DNA of 64,000 nucleotides from Leishmania martiniquensis (taxonomy: Eukaryota; Euglenozoa; Kinetoplastea; Trypanosomatida; Trypanosomatidae): NCBI RefSeq assembly GCF_017916325.1, contig NC_090138.1, forward strand, positions 67,001 to 131,000, written 5' to 3'. How positions within the stretch are numbered: the first letter of the stretch is position 1; each line of letters starts with the position of its first letter. Of the stretch, positions 46,254 through 54,844 are shown piece by piece. The position numbers and the translations under genes are program-made. The notes beneath the pieces are model-generated. The model worked only from the letters and a program-made list of their open reading frames with translations. It did no database searches and was not told where the DNA came from.

Positions 46254-49200
46254 ATGGTGGTCCACCCCACGGTCGTGCAGAAGGGCATCGAAGACAGCTG
46301 TGGCACATCTGAAGGCACCGATGACAGCATGACCGCCCTGGGGGATGTCAGCAGGGTGGGCGACCGTTGTCGATCGCCGTCACTACCCACGATGGCCAGG
46401 AACGAGAACCGCCATGTAGACCGCAACCACTCCAAGTGCCCCAATGGAAGGCGTAGCCGCAATGCTGGGGCGGCAGAAAATGCGGCGGCCACGATGGACA
46501 GCAGCGAGCGAGTCGGCCCACCCCCTGCAGCGAAGATCACGACGGTGCCGCCGCTAAGCACGACCACTGCTCCTCACGCGCACATCAGCGCAGGCGCCGC
46601 CGCGGGCGGCCAGCGAGTAGGCAGCATCGACCATGGCGCCATCGGCACCGCCTCGCATTCACGACCGCGAGCAGCGCTTGGGGCACGTGCGCCTCCGACG
46701 GAGTCAGCGCCGCTGACGTGGCGGGGGCCCTTCCCCAGCCCCCCTGACCCATCCCTCTGCCTTGCCATCATCTCGCCAGACGCCGTGGACGCGGTGGCCA
46801 CGCCCACCCCTGAAGGCGCCGCCGCCGAGGTACACTCCCCGTCAGCTGTATCGGTACCGCTGCATATGAGTGACACAGGACCACAGCCCGGTGATAATGC
46901 ATCACCCCTGTGGGACTCGGTCTCCTCTCGCAACAGCGTCGGCGCTGCAATGGCCAGCTTGGCTCACTTTGAGAAGCCCCCTACCCCCACTCTGCCGCCT
47001 CACTCGCTGGCCGCGTTGCCCCTGTCAAGTTTGCTCGATGCATCACCCTCGCCTCAACCCGCGCTGCCACCTATGCCGCATCATCAGCGGCACCCAGACT
47101 CGCGTTCGGCGCGCAGGACCACACCGGTGCCGATGGTGAAAGAAGGAGATGGGGGGCATCAGGAACTGGGCGAGGACCTGCCGCCCTGGCACGGCCGACT
47201 CCATGTGTCGCTCGGCAGCCAGGCGAACAGTTCTGGCTGCTTCTGCGCATCAGGACGCTTCTCCTCGGCGGTGTGCAGTCCCCTGCTCAGCGTGTGCAGC
47301 GGCGGTAACGGCAACCTGAGTTGCTTGGGTAGTCCGACAACGGGTGGTCTGCCCGCTCGACCCGGCAGTCCCACCTTTCTGTGTGGCGCAGGTCCTCCAT
47401 CGAAGTCACGGCTGCTGGAGGCACGGTTCCTCAGTGCCGGCACCTCGTCGACGCAGTCGCTTGATCGCCCGCCGGTCCCGCCAGCGCCGGGAACCGGCGC
47501 TGGCGCCACGGCGAGCTCCAACTCCTTATCGCTCCTCTCTCCGCTGTCTGCCGTCTTGGCCAGCTTCTCCAACGACAGCGGTCACAACCACAGAAGCGGT
47601 GATGGCGCTGGTGCGGGCGGCGGTCGCTTTCCTTCGCCCCGAACACTCCGCTCCCCCTTCGCCTCCGTCCTAGCGCCAAAAATGCACCATCACAACGATT
47701 CGGCCGCGGTGTCACCCCGCCCCTGTTTCTTTCACCGCCCTGCATCTCCGTCGTCCTTCTTCGCATCCTCGTCGCCCCCGTTTGCCCTGAGCGCCGCCGC
47801 GGCCGACTATGGCCCTCTCCCAGCCCCGTCGTCGCAGCCCACGCAACGCGGCGGTGCGGCGGTAGTCACCTCCGTGTCGCCAGCATCTGCGCCGAGCACC
47901 GCAGCACGCTGCGCACTCTATGTGAGCTCACCCCTCGAGTCCATATCGTCCGCGTCAGCCGCATGCCCGGCATCCCCCTCCTCTGCCAACGCTCCGTGGA
48001 GCAGCAGATCCTTAGCCAGCGGGACAGGGCAGTCGCACCGGTCCCCGCCGGCGCTCCTGCCCAGTGCGCCTCACTTCCTCAGCCCATCGTGGCCGCTGCC
48101 GGCTGAAGCCGTATCGAAGTCGGCGTCATCTTCAATGGCCTCCGCTCCCATAATAGTGAGGAACGAGGGCAGGGGTGACGCCCTGAGTGTCAGCGCGCCG
48201 CAGCAGCGGTCAGGTTCAGGCGCCCCGCCCCCCACCCTTACCAATGAGGCGGGCGGTGCCGAGACGGAGCAGCAAAAGTGGAACAGTCGCCCGGCAGATG
48301 GACACGCGATCGGATCACATGGCAATTATCAGCACCAGCAGCAGCAACACCGTCCTCACTCACAGCTCCGCCAACAGCGCGCGGGTTGCCTCTCAGGGGA
48401 CGGCGTGTTAACCCAACCGGTGGTGCAGCTTGAGGCATGGCATGTGTTGAGCGTCTCTGGCAGCGGCAGCGGCAGCGTTGACAACTGCGAAGACGACTCC
48501 ACAGAGGTTCGAGGTGCAAACGGGGAACAAAGCGCGAGCGTCGCGTCTCCTGCAGAGTCCGCGACGGTGCCGCAGTCTCCACAGCAGACACGCGAGCGCG
48601 AGGTGCCACGTGAGGTTGTGGTGGCATGGAGGGTGTCTGACAGGAGTCGCGATGCCACCGGCAGCGAGGCGAATTCCCATCGGAGAGACAGAAGGACCGA
48701 TGATGCCACGAAGCCGGCGAGCGCCGGTGACGACAATGGCGCGGAAGACGAAGTGACTGGCTCAAAGGACGAGCACAGTGCGCAGTCCACAAGGTGCAGG
48801 TGCCGACGAAGCCGAAACGGAGGCGCTGCCCAACACGTAGCAGCGGCACTAGCACCAGCAGCGCGCCCCCTGCGGCCGATGTCTCCGCACAACTGGAGCA
48901 GCAGCAGCGCCTCCCCACGAGGGCGCAATGCTGAGGCGCAGGAGGAGGATGAGGTGGCCGCTATGGAGCGCGCCTTCAGCGTCCTCATCTCCACCGCTCC
49001 GCATACAGCTGACCTGGCACTGAGCATCAACGGCAGCAGCGGCCCGCACGTCGTGGCATCTGTGCGCGCAACAGCAGCAGCACCGGCAGCCGACCCTATG
49101 CTTACCGCGGCGAGTCATTTTCGGCTCTCCTCCTTTGCCGCCCTCCGCCACGGGAAGACGAGCGCCGCCCCCGAGCCCGAGGCCGCAGCAGCAGCAGCAG

Positions 49201-50489
49201 CGCTGGGTGTAGAAGCAGAGGCATTTCGTGCGCCCCCACCACCGCCCTTCACGGCGCCCTCCTCGGACTCCCCCTCTCTTCTCGCAGCCCCTGAGAGAGG
49301 GGCTGCTCGTGACGGTGGCACTCCTAACCCGCCCGCCGAACGTCTCTCTGTGTCATCGGTGTCGTGTGCATCCTCGCTGTCGCTCACCCACCGCAAGCCG
49401 TACGGTAGAGCGGTAGATAGCCGCACGCAGGCCACGTGCGGCGCCACACAGGCACTGGCCACTGCCTCCACAGCATTCTACAGTCAAGCGGGCGTGAGCA
49501 GCCGCAGCAACAGCAGTCTCGGAAGTCGACTTCGAGCGTCGCCGCTGCGAGGCAACGCTCGAAGTCGGCGCACGAGCTCTGTCACCATTATCGGGGTGGT
49601 TGCGGATGGGTTCTTAGCGGTGCCGGCGCGCGGTGCCGCATCGCGGGCGTCTGACCCCGCCGCTGCAGGTTCAGAACTCTGGAGCGCTGCCACAGCCAGT
49701 ACGCCTATGTCGCACCGGCACGGCACGCCCATCTCGTCCGTGGCGGTCTCTCCACTGGCCGAGCTACTGCTGTCGTCGCCATCAGCCAGCACGGGCGGCA
49801 GCGGGTACCACCAGGCGGGCTCCGACTGTGACGGAGACATACGCACCCCTGACATGGCAGCAGCGGCAGCTGCGGCTGTGCTGCGGCTCCACCGGCAGCG
49901 CCCCAACCCCACGCCACTGTGTTCGACGGCACCAGTGTTGTCGCCGGAAAAGCAGGTCGCTACTCCCTCACCAGAGGATAATGCAGCGACTGAGAACAAC
50001 GCGCCAACGTCAACGGTAGCTGCCGCCGTCGCGGTCGTGGCGGCGCTGGGGGCAGCGTCGAGGACGCAGCCGACAGACACCTCTGCACCGTCGCCGCGAG
50101 GGATCGGCAACGGATCGAGTCGGCTGCTCCGTCGCACGTCGTCGTCTCTCGCCCGTGCCGTCGCCGAGGCACTGCGCCGTCGGTCTCTTGCTGATAACCT
50201 TGCTGGCGGCGGCGTGCCTCTGCACAACCTGTCCCCGAGAATTCCCAGTCTGCTGGTCAGTTCTGCACATGCGTGGCCCGCGACTGCCGCGGCACCGACA
50301 ACAGTCGCCCGCCTCGGCGAAACGGGCGCGCAGCCGTTGCAGCGCACACCAACGGGCGAACCCGCAGCAGCAGACCCCATCGCTTCCCCGCGACTGCATA
50401 CATCAGTGGTGTCGACAGAGGCGGTGATGGTCCATGGCGATGCTGTGGAAGGCGCGCCTCATCTCCTCAAGCGACCCAAAGGCGACTGA
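46254..50489 (+). CDS. Large low-complexity hypothetical protein
   Basis: This 1411-residue protein is of unknown function and is dominated by Ser, Ala, Pro, Gly and Thr. The ATG at 46254 has a strong context (gccATGg) and is the first ATG after the likely acceptor near 46092; the open frame upstream would need a GTG. I see no catalytic motif or membrane segment. Most of the length looks disordered, with Ser-Pro sites that could be kinase targets (for example around residues 200-460 and 570-650). A short acidic helix (EAQEEDEVAAMERAFSVLI, about residue 893-911) and a basic C-terminal helix (SSLARAVAEALRRRSLADNL, about residue 1300) are the best candidates for structured pieces. The uninterrupted 4.2-kb frame and its codon bias support coding. 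Confidence 0.75.
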   Translation: MVVHPTVVQKGIEDSCGTSEGTDDSMTALGDVSRVGDRCRSPSLPTMARNENRHVDRNHSKCPNGRRSRNAGAAENAAATMDSSERVGPPPAAKITTVPPLSTTTAPHAHISAGAAAGGQRVGSIDHGAIGTASHSRPRAALGARAPPTESAPLTWRGPFPSPPDPSLCLAIISPDAVDAVATPTPEGAAAEVHSPSAVSVPLHMSDTGPQPGDNASPLWDSVSSRNSVGAAMASLAHFEKPPTPTLPPHSLAALPLSSLLDASPSPQPALPPMPHHQRHPDSRSARRTTPVPMVKEGDGGHQELGEDLPPWHGRLHVSLGSQANSSGCFCASGRFSSAVCSPLLSVCSGGNGNLSCLGSPTTGGLPARPGSPTFLCGAGPPSKSRLLEARFLSAGTSSTQSLDRPPVPPAPGTGAGATASSNSLSLLSPLSAVLASFSNDSGHNHRSGDGAGAGGGRFPSPRTLRSPFASVLAPKMHHHNDSAAVSPRPCFFHRPASPSSFFASSSPPFALSAAAADYGPLPAPSSQPTQRGGAAVVTSVSPASAPSTAARCALYVSSPLESISSASAACPASPSSANAPWSSRSLASGTGQSHRSPPALLPSAPHFLSPSWPLPAEAVSKSASSSMASAPIIVRNEGRGDALSVSAPQQRSGSGAPPPTLTNEAGGAETEQQKWNSRPADGHAIGSHGNYQHQQQQHRPHSQLRQQRAGCLSGDGVLTQPVVQLEAWHVLSVSGSGSGSVDNCEDDSTEVRGANGEQSASVASPAESATVPQSPQQTREREVPREVVVAWRVSDRSRDATGSEANSHRRDRRTDDATKPASAGDDNGAEDEVTGSKDEHSAQSTRCRCRRSRNGGAAQHVAAALAPAARPLRPMSPHNWSSSSASPRGRNAEAQEEDEVAAMERAFSVLISTAPHTADLALSINGSSGPHVVASVRATAAAPAADPMLTAASHFRLSSFAALRHGKTSAAPEPEAAAAAAALGVEAEAFRAPPPPPFTAPSSDSPSLLAAPERGAARDGGTPNPPAERLSVSSVSCASSLSLTHRKPYGRAVDSRTQATCGATQALATASTAFYSQAGVSSRSNSSLGSRLRASPLRGNARSRRTSSVTIIGVVADGFLAVPARGAASRASDPAAAGSELWSAATASTPMSHRHGTPISSVAVSPLAELLLSSPSASTGGSGYHQAGSDCDGDIRTPDMAAAAAAAVLRLHRQRPNPTPLCSTAPVLSPEKQVATPSPEDNAATENNAPTSTVAAAVAVVAALGAASRTQPTDTSAPSPRGIGNGSSRLLRRTSSSLARAVAEALRRRSLADNLAGGGVPLHNLSPRIPSLLVSSAHAWPATAAAPTTVARLGETGAQPLQRTPTGEPAAADPIASPRLHTSVVSTEAVMVHGDAVEGAPHLLKRPKGD

Positions 50490-51752
50490 GAACGACCATC
50501 GTCCCGAGCATCAGCAGCGGTCGCTGTCAGGCTGGTGTCTCGAGCACCGTGGCAGCAACCCTAAACCTTGACGAGGATACTCGCCCCTCCGGGTCCACGC
50601 CCGCTCTCGCGGCACCGCAGCCTTCATCCGAAGACAAGTCGATGCGGCGACCGCCGCAAGGGTGTTTCGTCTCCGCATCGTCCCGTTCGCGGCATCGACG
50701 AGAGGGACGACGTGGAGTGATGTGCACACGTCGGCCAACAAAAATGTGAAAGGAGAGGAAGCAGTGGAGACAGCGAGAGAGCGGCCATCCTGCTAAGAAG
50801 CGCCGTGGCATCTTTTTTTTTCTGGGGGCGTGTGTGTGCCCGCACAGCTGCGCAGGGAAATGGGCGGTGTGTGGTGGGGGGGAAGGGGGGAGGGTCTATG
50901 TGGAGTCCTCCCAACCCCCTCTGTCTCACTGTCAGGCGTATCACCACGTCCAAGTAAACGGTGGTCGGTGAACCCATTTTTTTTCTTCTCTTTCGGGACG
51001 TGTTGACAGCACATGTACATGCATATATATATATATGCATGTATGTATGTATCCATTAGTGGCGCCAGGGTGTCTCTGCCTGCCCCTGTGTGTGTGTGTG
51101 TGTGCGTGTGCCTTCACATCCACTTCACCCATCCCCTCACGCCTCCGCAGCCCCTCCTCCTGCCTTGCCGCCCTTCCCGACCTCTCGCCCACGGCAAGAT
51201 CATTGTATGTACCATACACCCCAGACACACGCACATGCACGCCATGCCGCAGCAAAGGGGTCTGAGAAGAGCTTTGCAGGAACGACGCTCTCCGCTCCTC
51301 TCCCTGCGTTGACTTTTTCCCATCTTCGACGTACTGTTCGGGAGAGAGGGAGGAGGGAGGGGGGACGACTGGCGCATATGAATGCCCTCTCTCCCCCCTC
51401 CCTCCTCCCTCTCTCCCCGACTTTCGTCGAGGCGGAGGCGCTCCCGTTCATCGCAGCGTGTGGGCGCATCTGTTTGTGTGGTTCCCGACCGACTCCCTCT
51501 TTTTTCGGTCCCATCCCCCCGCTGCTCTATCTCTCTTTCTCTCTCTGCCCGTTCCCGCTTGCCGCGGGCGGCCGAACGCCCACCCATCGGTGCTTCGCGC
51601 AGCAGCACAGCGGCGACGAAAAAAAAAATTGAGCCGGCGTCGTCGCTCCTGCCGTTTTCGTCAAATTGTGTGCCTGTGTGTGACATATCCCACACACTTG
51701 CCGAGCTTCGGGCCCATCATCATCACGGACGAATAGCAGCGCCCCCCCCTCC
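50490..51752. other. Intergenic region ahead of the AceTr array
   Basis: It contains a T run (50812-50821), G-rich sequence (50873-50893), a perfect 28-bp AT-rich palindrome at 51016-51043, a TG run (51088-51107) and CT tracts (51385-51420, 51525-51550). After the AG at about 51600 no ATG occurs before 51753. Confidence 0.6.
51016..51043. repeat. Perfect 28-bp palindrome, (AT)n centre
   Basis: The sequence reads TACATGCATATATA then its exact reverse complement, with no spacer. It is followed by GTAT repeats. It could extrude as a cruciform in DNA or fold as a hairpin in RNA. Confidence 0.9.
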
Positions 51753-52673
51753 ATGCCCGAAAAGATTGGTGTCTTCGCGGAGGGCAGTGAAACCGCCGCT
51801 CATGAGCCGACGAGGCTCGCGGCCACCGGCGTCGCTGCTGATGGCAAAGGCACGGAGGGGACGCGCCGACGCCGACGCCACCCGCGCAAGGTGGTCGTCT
51901 ACTACTTCGACTCGGGTGCTGAGGATGACGAAGAGGCCGCGGGTACGTCGGGAAAGGAATCGGGCGGCCCTCTCATGCAGGAATTGGAGGAGCTCAGCCA
52001 CCATACACGGTCGAGCTCGCAGGGGGAGGTGCACCGCTGCTCGCGCTGCAACCCCCATCGCGCGCTGAAGCACAGGCCCGTCTCCCCGGAGAACCCGCGC
52101 ATCGGCTCGCCGACGCCAATCAGCCTCTTCGCTTTTGGAATGACGACGCTGCTTTACAATGTGCACAACGCGAAGATTTGCCCGCTGAACATGATGACGA
52201 TGGGCCTCGTCATCATGTTCGGCGGTCTGACACAGTTTGTCTGTGGCTTCTTGGAGCTCATCAACATGAACACCCTCGGCTGCACCATCTCGACGACGTA
52301 CGGGGCCTTCTGGATGGCGACAGCCGTTCTTTTCCTGTGGCCGGAGAACGCATACGTGACGGTGAGCGGGAACAACTACACGGGTGGCCTCTTCCTCTTG
52401 TTTTTTGCCTTCGCCAGCGCACTGTTCGCCTCCTCGTTCCGCTCGCCCTTCCTGTGCATGGCGCTCTTCCTCCTCGTGCCGCTGAACTTCCTCCTGCAAA
52501 GCATCGGCTTCTTTGCCGATAGCGACGCCATCGCCCGCGTGGCTGGGTACGAGGGCATGATGGTGGGCTCGCTGGCTGTGTACCTCGGCATGGCCTTCAC
52601 CTTACGTGACGTGTACGGCCGCTCGTTGCTGCCTATTTTATTCCAGAAGGATATGCGCTACGTCGAGTGGTAG
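51753..52673 (+). CDS. AceTr (GPR1/FUN34/YaaH) family transporter, member 1
   Basis: This 306-residue membrane protein belongs to the acetate uptake transporter family, whose members move acetate (and are linked to ammonium export) across plasma or organelle membranes. A long soluble head (about 1-118) with an Arg cluster and an acidic, Ser-rich patch is followed by six predicted TM helices (about 122-140, 148-170, 178-197, 207-226, 230-251, 263-283). The family motif NPxPLGLLGFG is changed to SPTPISLFAFG (S119 to G129), so the Asn-Pro start is Ser-Pro here. The following TTLLYNVHN and the late block GYEGMMVGSLAVYLG are clear family marks. It is the most divergent-looking of the canonical members and the first of the array. 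The start at 51753 is the first ATG after the likely acceptor. Confidence 0.85.
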   Translation: MPEKIGVFAEGSETAAHEPTRLAATGVAADGKGTEGTRRRRRHPRKVVVYYFDSGAEDDEEAAGTSGKESGGPLMQELEELSHHTRSSSQGEVHRCSRCNPHRALKHRPVSPENPRIGSPTPISLFAFGMTTLLYNVHNAKICPLNMMTMGLVIMFGGLTQFVCGFLELINMNTLGCTISTTYGAFWMATAVLFLWPENAYVTVSGNNYTGGLFLLFFAFASALFASSFRSPFLCMALFLLVPLNFLLQSIGFFADSDAIARVAGYEGMMVGSLAVYLGMAFTLRDVYGRSLLPILFQKDMRYVEW

Positions 52674-53740
52674 TCGCTGACGGGGTCGAGCGACGATGGA
52701 AGGGAGAGAGAGAGGAGGAGGGGGGGCGATGGACGGGCCGGGCGGCCCACACGCGCGCTATCTCTTTTGGTTGCAGCCCGAGGTGGCACCGCACACTCTT
52801 CTTGCACGCAGGCACGCCGTTTTGCCTTGCTGTGCATAGGCGACGCCGTGTACACACACGGGGGAAGAGGTGGGGGGCGGGCGGGCGTGGGTATGCGAGT
52901 GAGAGGTCAATCACCCTCCCCCTTCCCCCGACTTCGCAGCTCTCCGGCCGAATTCTTTCTTTAAGACCCCTCCCCATCCGACTGGAGGGAGGGAGGGGGG
53001 CGGCGCTTTGCGACCTCGCACAGTGGCGAGCAGCGCGAGCCCAACCTGCAGTAAAGCGGCAGCACAGAAGCTCCGTCGCCGCCCAAACGCGCACAGACAT
53101 GCACACGCACACGTTCACGCGCCCTTCTCTTTTCTTTCATGGCACTATTCCTTCCCATTGCTTTTTTTGCTGTTGTTGTCGGACGCACGGCCTATTGGCG
53201 CACCGCCGGCATCCCCTCCCTCACCAGCACGACGCATCGACGCATATTCGTCCTGTGAGCTCTCCCCCACCCCACCCCCGAACTCCGAGGCCAACTCGAT
53301 AGACGCGCAAGCGTGTCCGGCGCAGACGGTGTTTGATACCCTATGAACGCGCGCTTCTCTCTGAGGAGGCGTGTGCCCGCTCTGCGATGCTCGATGCATC
53401 CCTATGCTGTGTCCTCTTCTCCTCTCGCATCACCGCATCCCCTTCCCATCTCTTCATCTCACCCGGTTCCCGGGCTTGTTGCACTCCCCACTGCTGCCTT
53501 GTTGAACTGCCACACACACACACACACGGGTGCATGACACGCTCTGTGCAAACAACTTCGATGTCAGCTGCCTTCGCGCGCTCTCGCTGCCTCTCCAGTT
53601 CGCTCTCACCTCCGGCCCCCCCCCCTCACACACACACACCGATTACACGCTTGCGTACGCAGATTCCGACGCCTGCATCCCCCTCTTCCCTCCTCCCCCC
53701 TCCCCACCCCTCACTGCAGGCTCACACAAGTACCCACTGC
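52674..53740. other. Intergenic region between AceTr members 1 and 2
   Basis: It contains G-rich sequence just after the stop, a T-rich patch near 53160-53180, CA runs at 53512-53526 and 53628-53640, and C/T-rich blocks up to the acceptor. No gene is supported; the open frame before 53792 reads through this leader. Confidence 0.55.
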
Positions 53741-53760
53741 ATACCTCTTCTTTTCTACAG
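53741..53760 (+). promoter_or_regulatory. Strong spliced-leader acceptor for AceTr member 2
   Basis: CCTCTTCTTTTCTACAG is a textbook acceptor with the AG at 53759-53760. It gives a 31-nt 5' UTR and fixes the start at 53792, so the longer open frame back to 53333 is not translated. Confidence 0.65.
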
Positions 53761-53791
53761 CATCACTGAACTGCACCGCACACCTGCGCCA

Positions 53792-54844
53792 ATGTCTGCC
53801 GTGAGCGTCGAGGTGCGTGGCCTGCAGTCGCGTCCACCATCACAGAACATCGCGCCTCTGCGCGGTGGCAACAGCGCCGATGGCGTATTCAAGAGCCACG
53901 AGCGCCTCACAGAAACCTTACAGATCGGCCTTTGCTCTCGCCGCAGCAACGCCAGCTACGACTATCTCACCGGGCGCGGCGACGGTAAGCGTGCAGGCGA
54001 TGACCCGGCCAAGTACGTCTACCACAGCGGCCAAAATCCGGTGACAGGTGCCAGCTACGACTACCTTGACGAGGATCAGAACCGCCTTCCGGATGCGCCG
54101 CACACCCACGGCGACACCACCTCCTTCGACTCGGACAGCGATGACGAGGAAAAGAATTTGGATCACCAGATCCGCATGCTGGAGGCGAAGCAGGCGGCTA
54201 CGAAGTCGCGCAAGTCCGCGAACCCAGGCCCGCTCGGGCTGCTTGGCTTCGGTCTCTCGACAGTTTTGCTGAACCTGCACAATACCGGGAGCTTTCCGCT
54301 CTCCACGGTGATTGTTGCCATGGGCATCTGCCTCGGCGGAGGCGCGCAGTTCATCGCTGGCTTGCTTGAGTGGGTGCGCGGCAACACCTTCGCCTACGTT
54401 GCCTTCACCGCCTACGGCGCCTTCTGGCTCTCCCTCGTGTGCATCTGGCTGCTGCCGAACACGGCCGCCGGCAGCTCACTCATCGTGATGGCGGCGAGCG
54501 AGTACTTCGTAGGTGTCTACCTCGTCTTGTGGGGCATCTTTTCTTTCGTCATGCTCATGTGCACATTCCGCATGAACGTTGCCATCTTCCTGGTCTTCCT
54601 CACCGTGACGCTGCTGTTCCTGATGCTCGGTGGCGCGAACATGGCGAACAACACGACGGCGCTCCATGCAGCCGGCTACGAGGGCATCATCTGCGGCTCG
54701 CTCGCCCTCTACCTCGGTCTTGCCGAGGTGCTGAACGAGGTGTGGGACCGCACCATCCTGCCGGTGGTTCCAATGACACAGGTGCTCGAGTGGCTCAGGG
54801 CCATCAGGGGCCAAAGTGCGACGGATGCGAAAGAAAAGAATTAA
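53792..54844 (+). CDS. AceTr (GPR1/FUN34/YaaH) family transporter, member 2
   Basis: This 350-residue member has the canonical motif NPGPLGLLGFG (N144 onward) and six predicted TM helices in residues about 148-310. Its soluble head contains two copies of ASYDYL (about residues 53-58 and 87-92) and an acidic run (SDSDDEEKN) before a short charged helix. From 54209 to 54793 the DNA is about 99% identical to member 4 (7 differences in 585 bp by eye, no indels), while the heads and C-terminal tails are unrelated. This points to gene conversion over the TM core. It is probably a plasma-membrane or organelle carrier of acetate or similar small acids (family inference). Confidence 0.88.
   Translation: MSAVSVEVRGLQSRPPSQNIAPLRGGNSADGVFKSHERLTETLQIGLCSRRSNASYDYLTGRGDGKRAGDDPAKYVYHSGQNPVTGASYDYLDEDQNRLPDAPHTHGDTTSFDSDSDDEEKNLDHQIRMLEAKQAATKSRKSANPGPLGLLGFGLSTVLLNLHNTGSFPLSTVIVAMGICLGGGAQFIAGLLEWVRGNTFAYVAFTAYGAFWLSLVCIWLLPNTAAGSSLIVMAASEYFVGVYLVLWGIFSFVMLMCTFRMNVAIFLVFLTVTLLFLMLGGANMANNTTALHAAGYEGIICGSLALYLGLAEVLNEVWDRTILPVVPMTQVLEWLRAIRGQSATDAKEKN

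Noticed and set aside
53333..53791. N-terminal extension of AceTr member 2
   Set aside because: It lies upstream of the strong acceptor at 53760 and would be spliced off.
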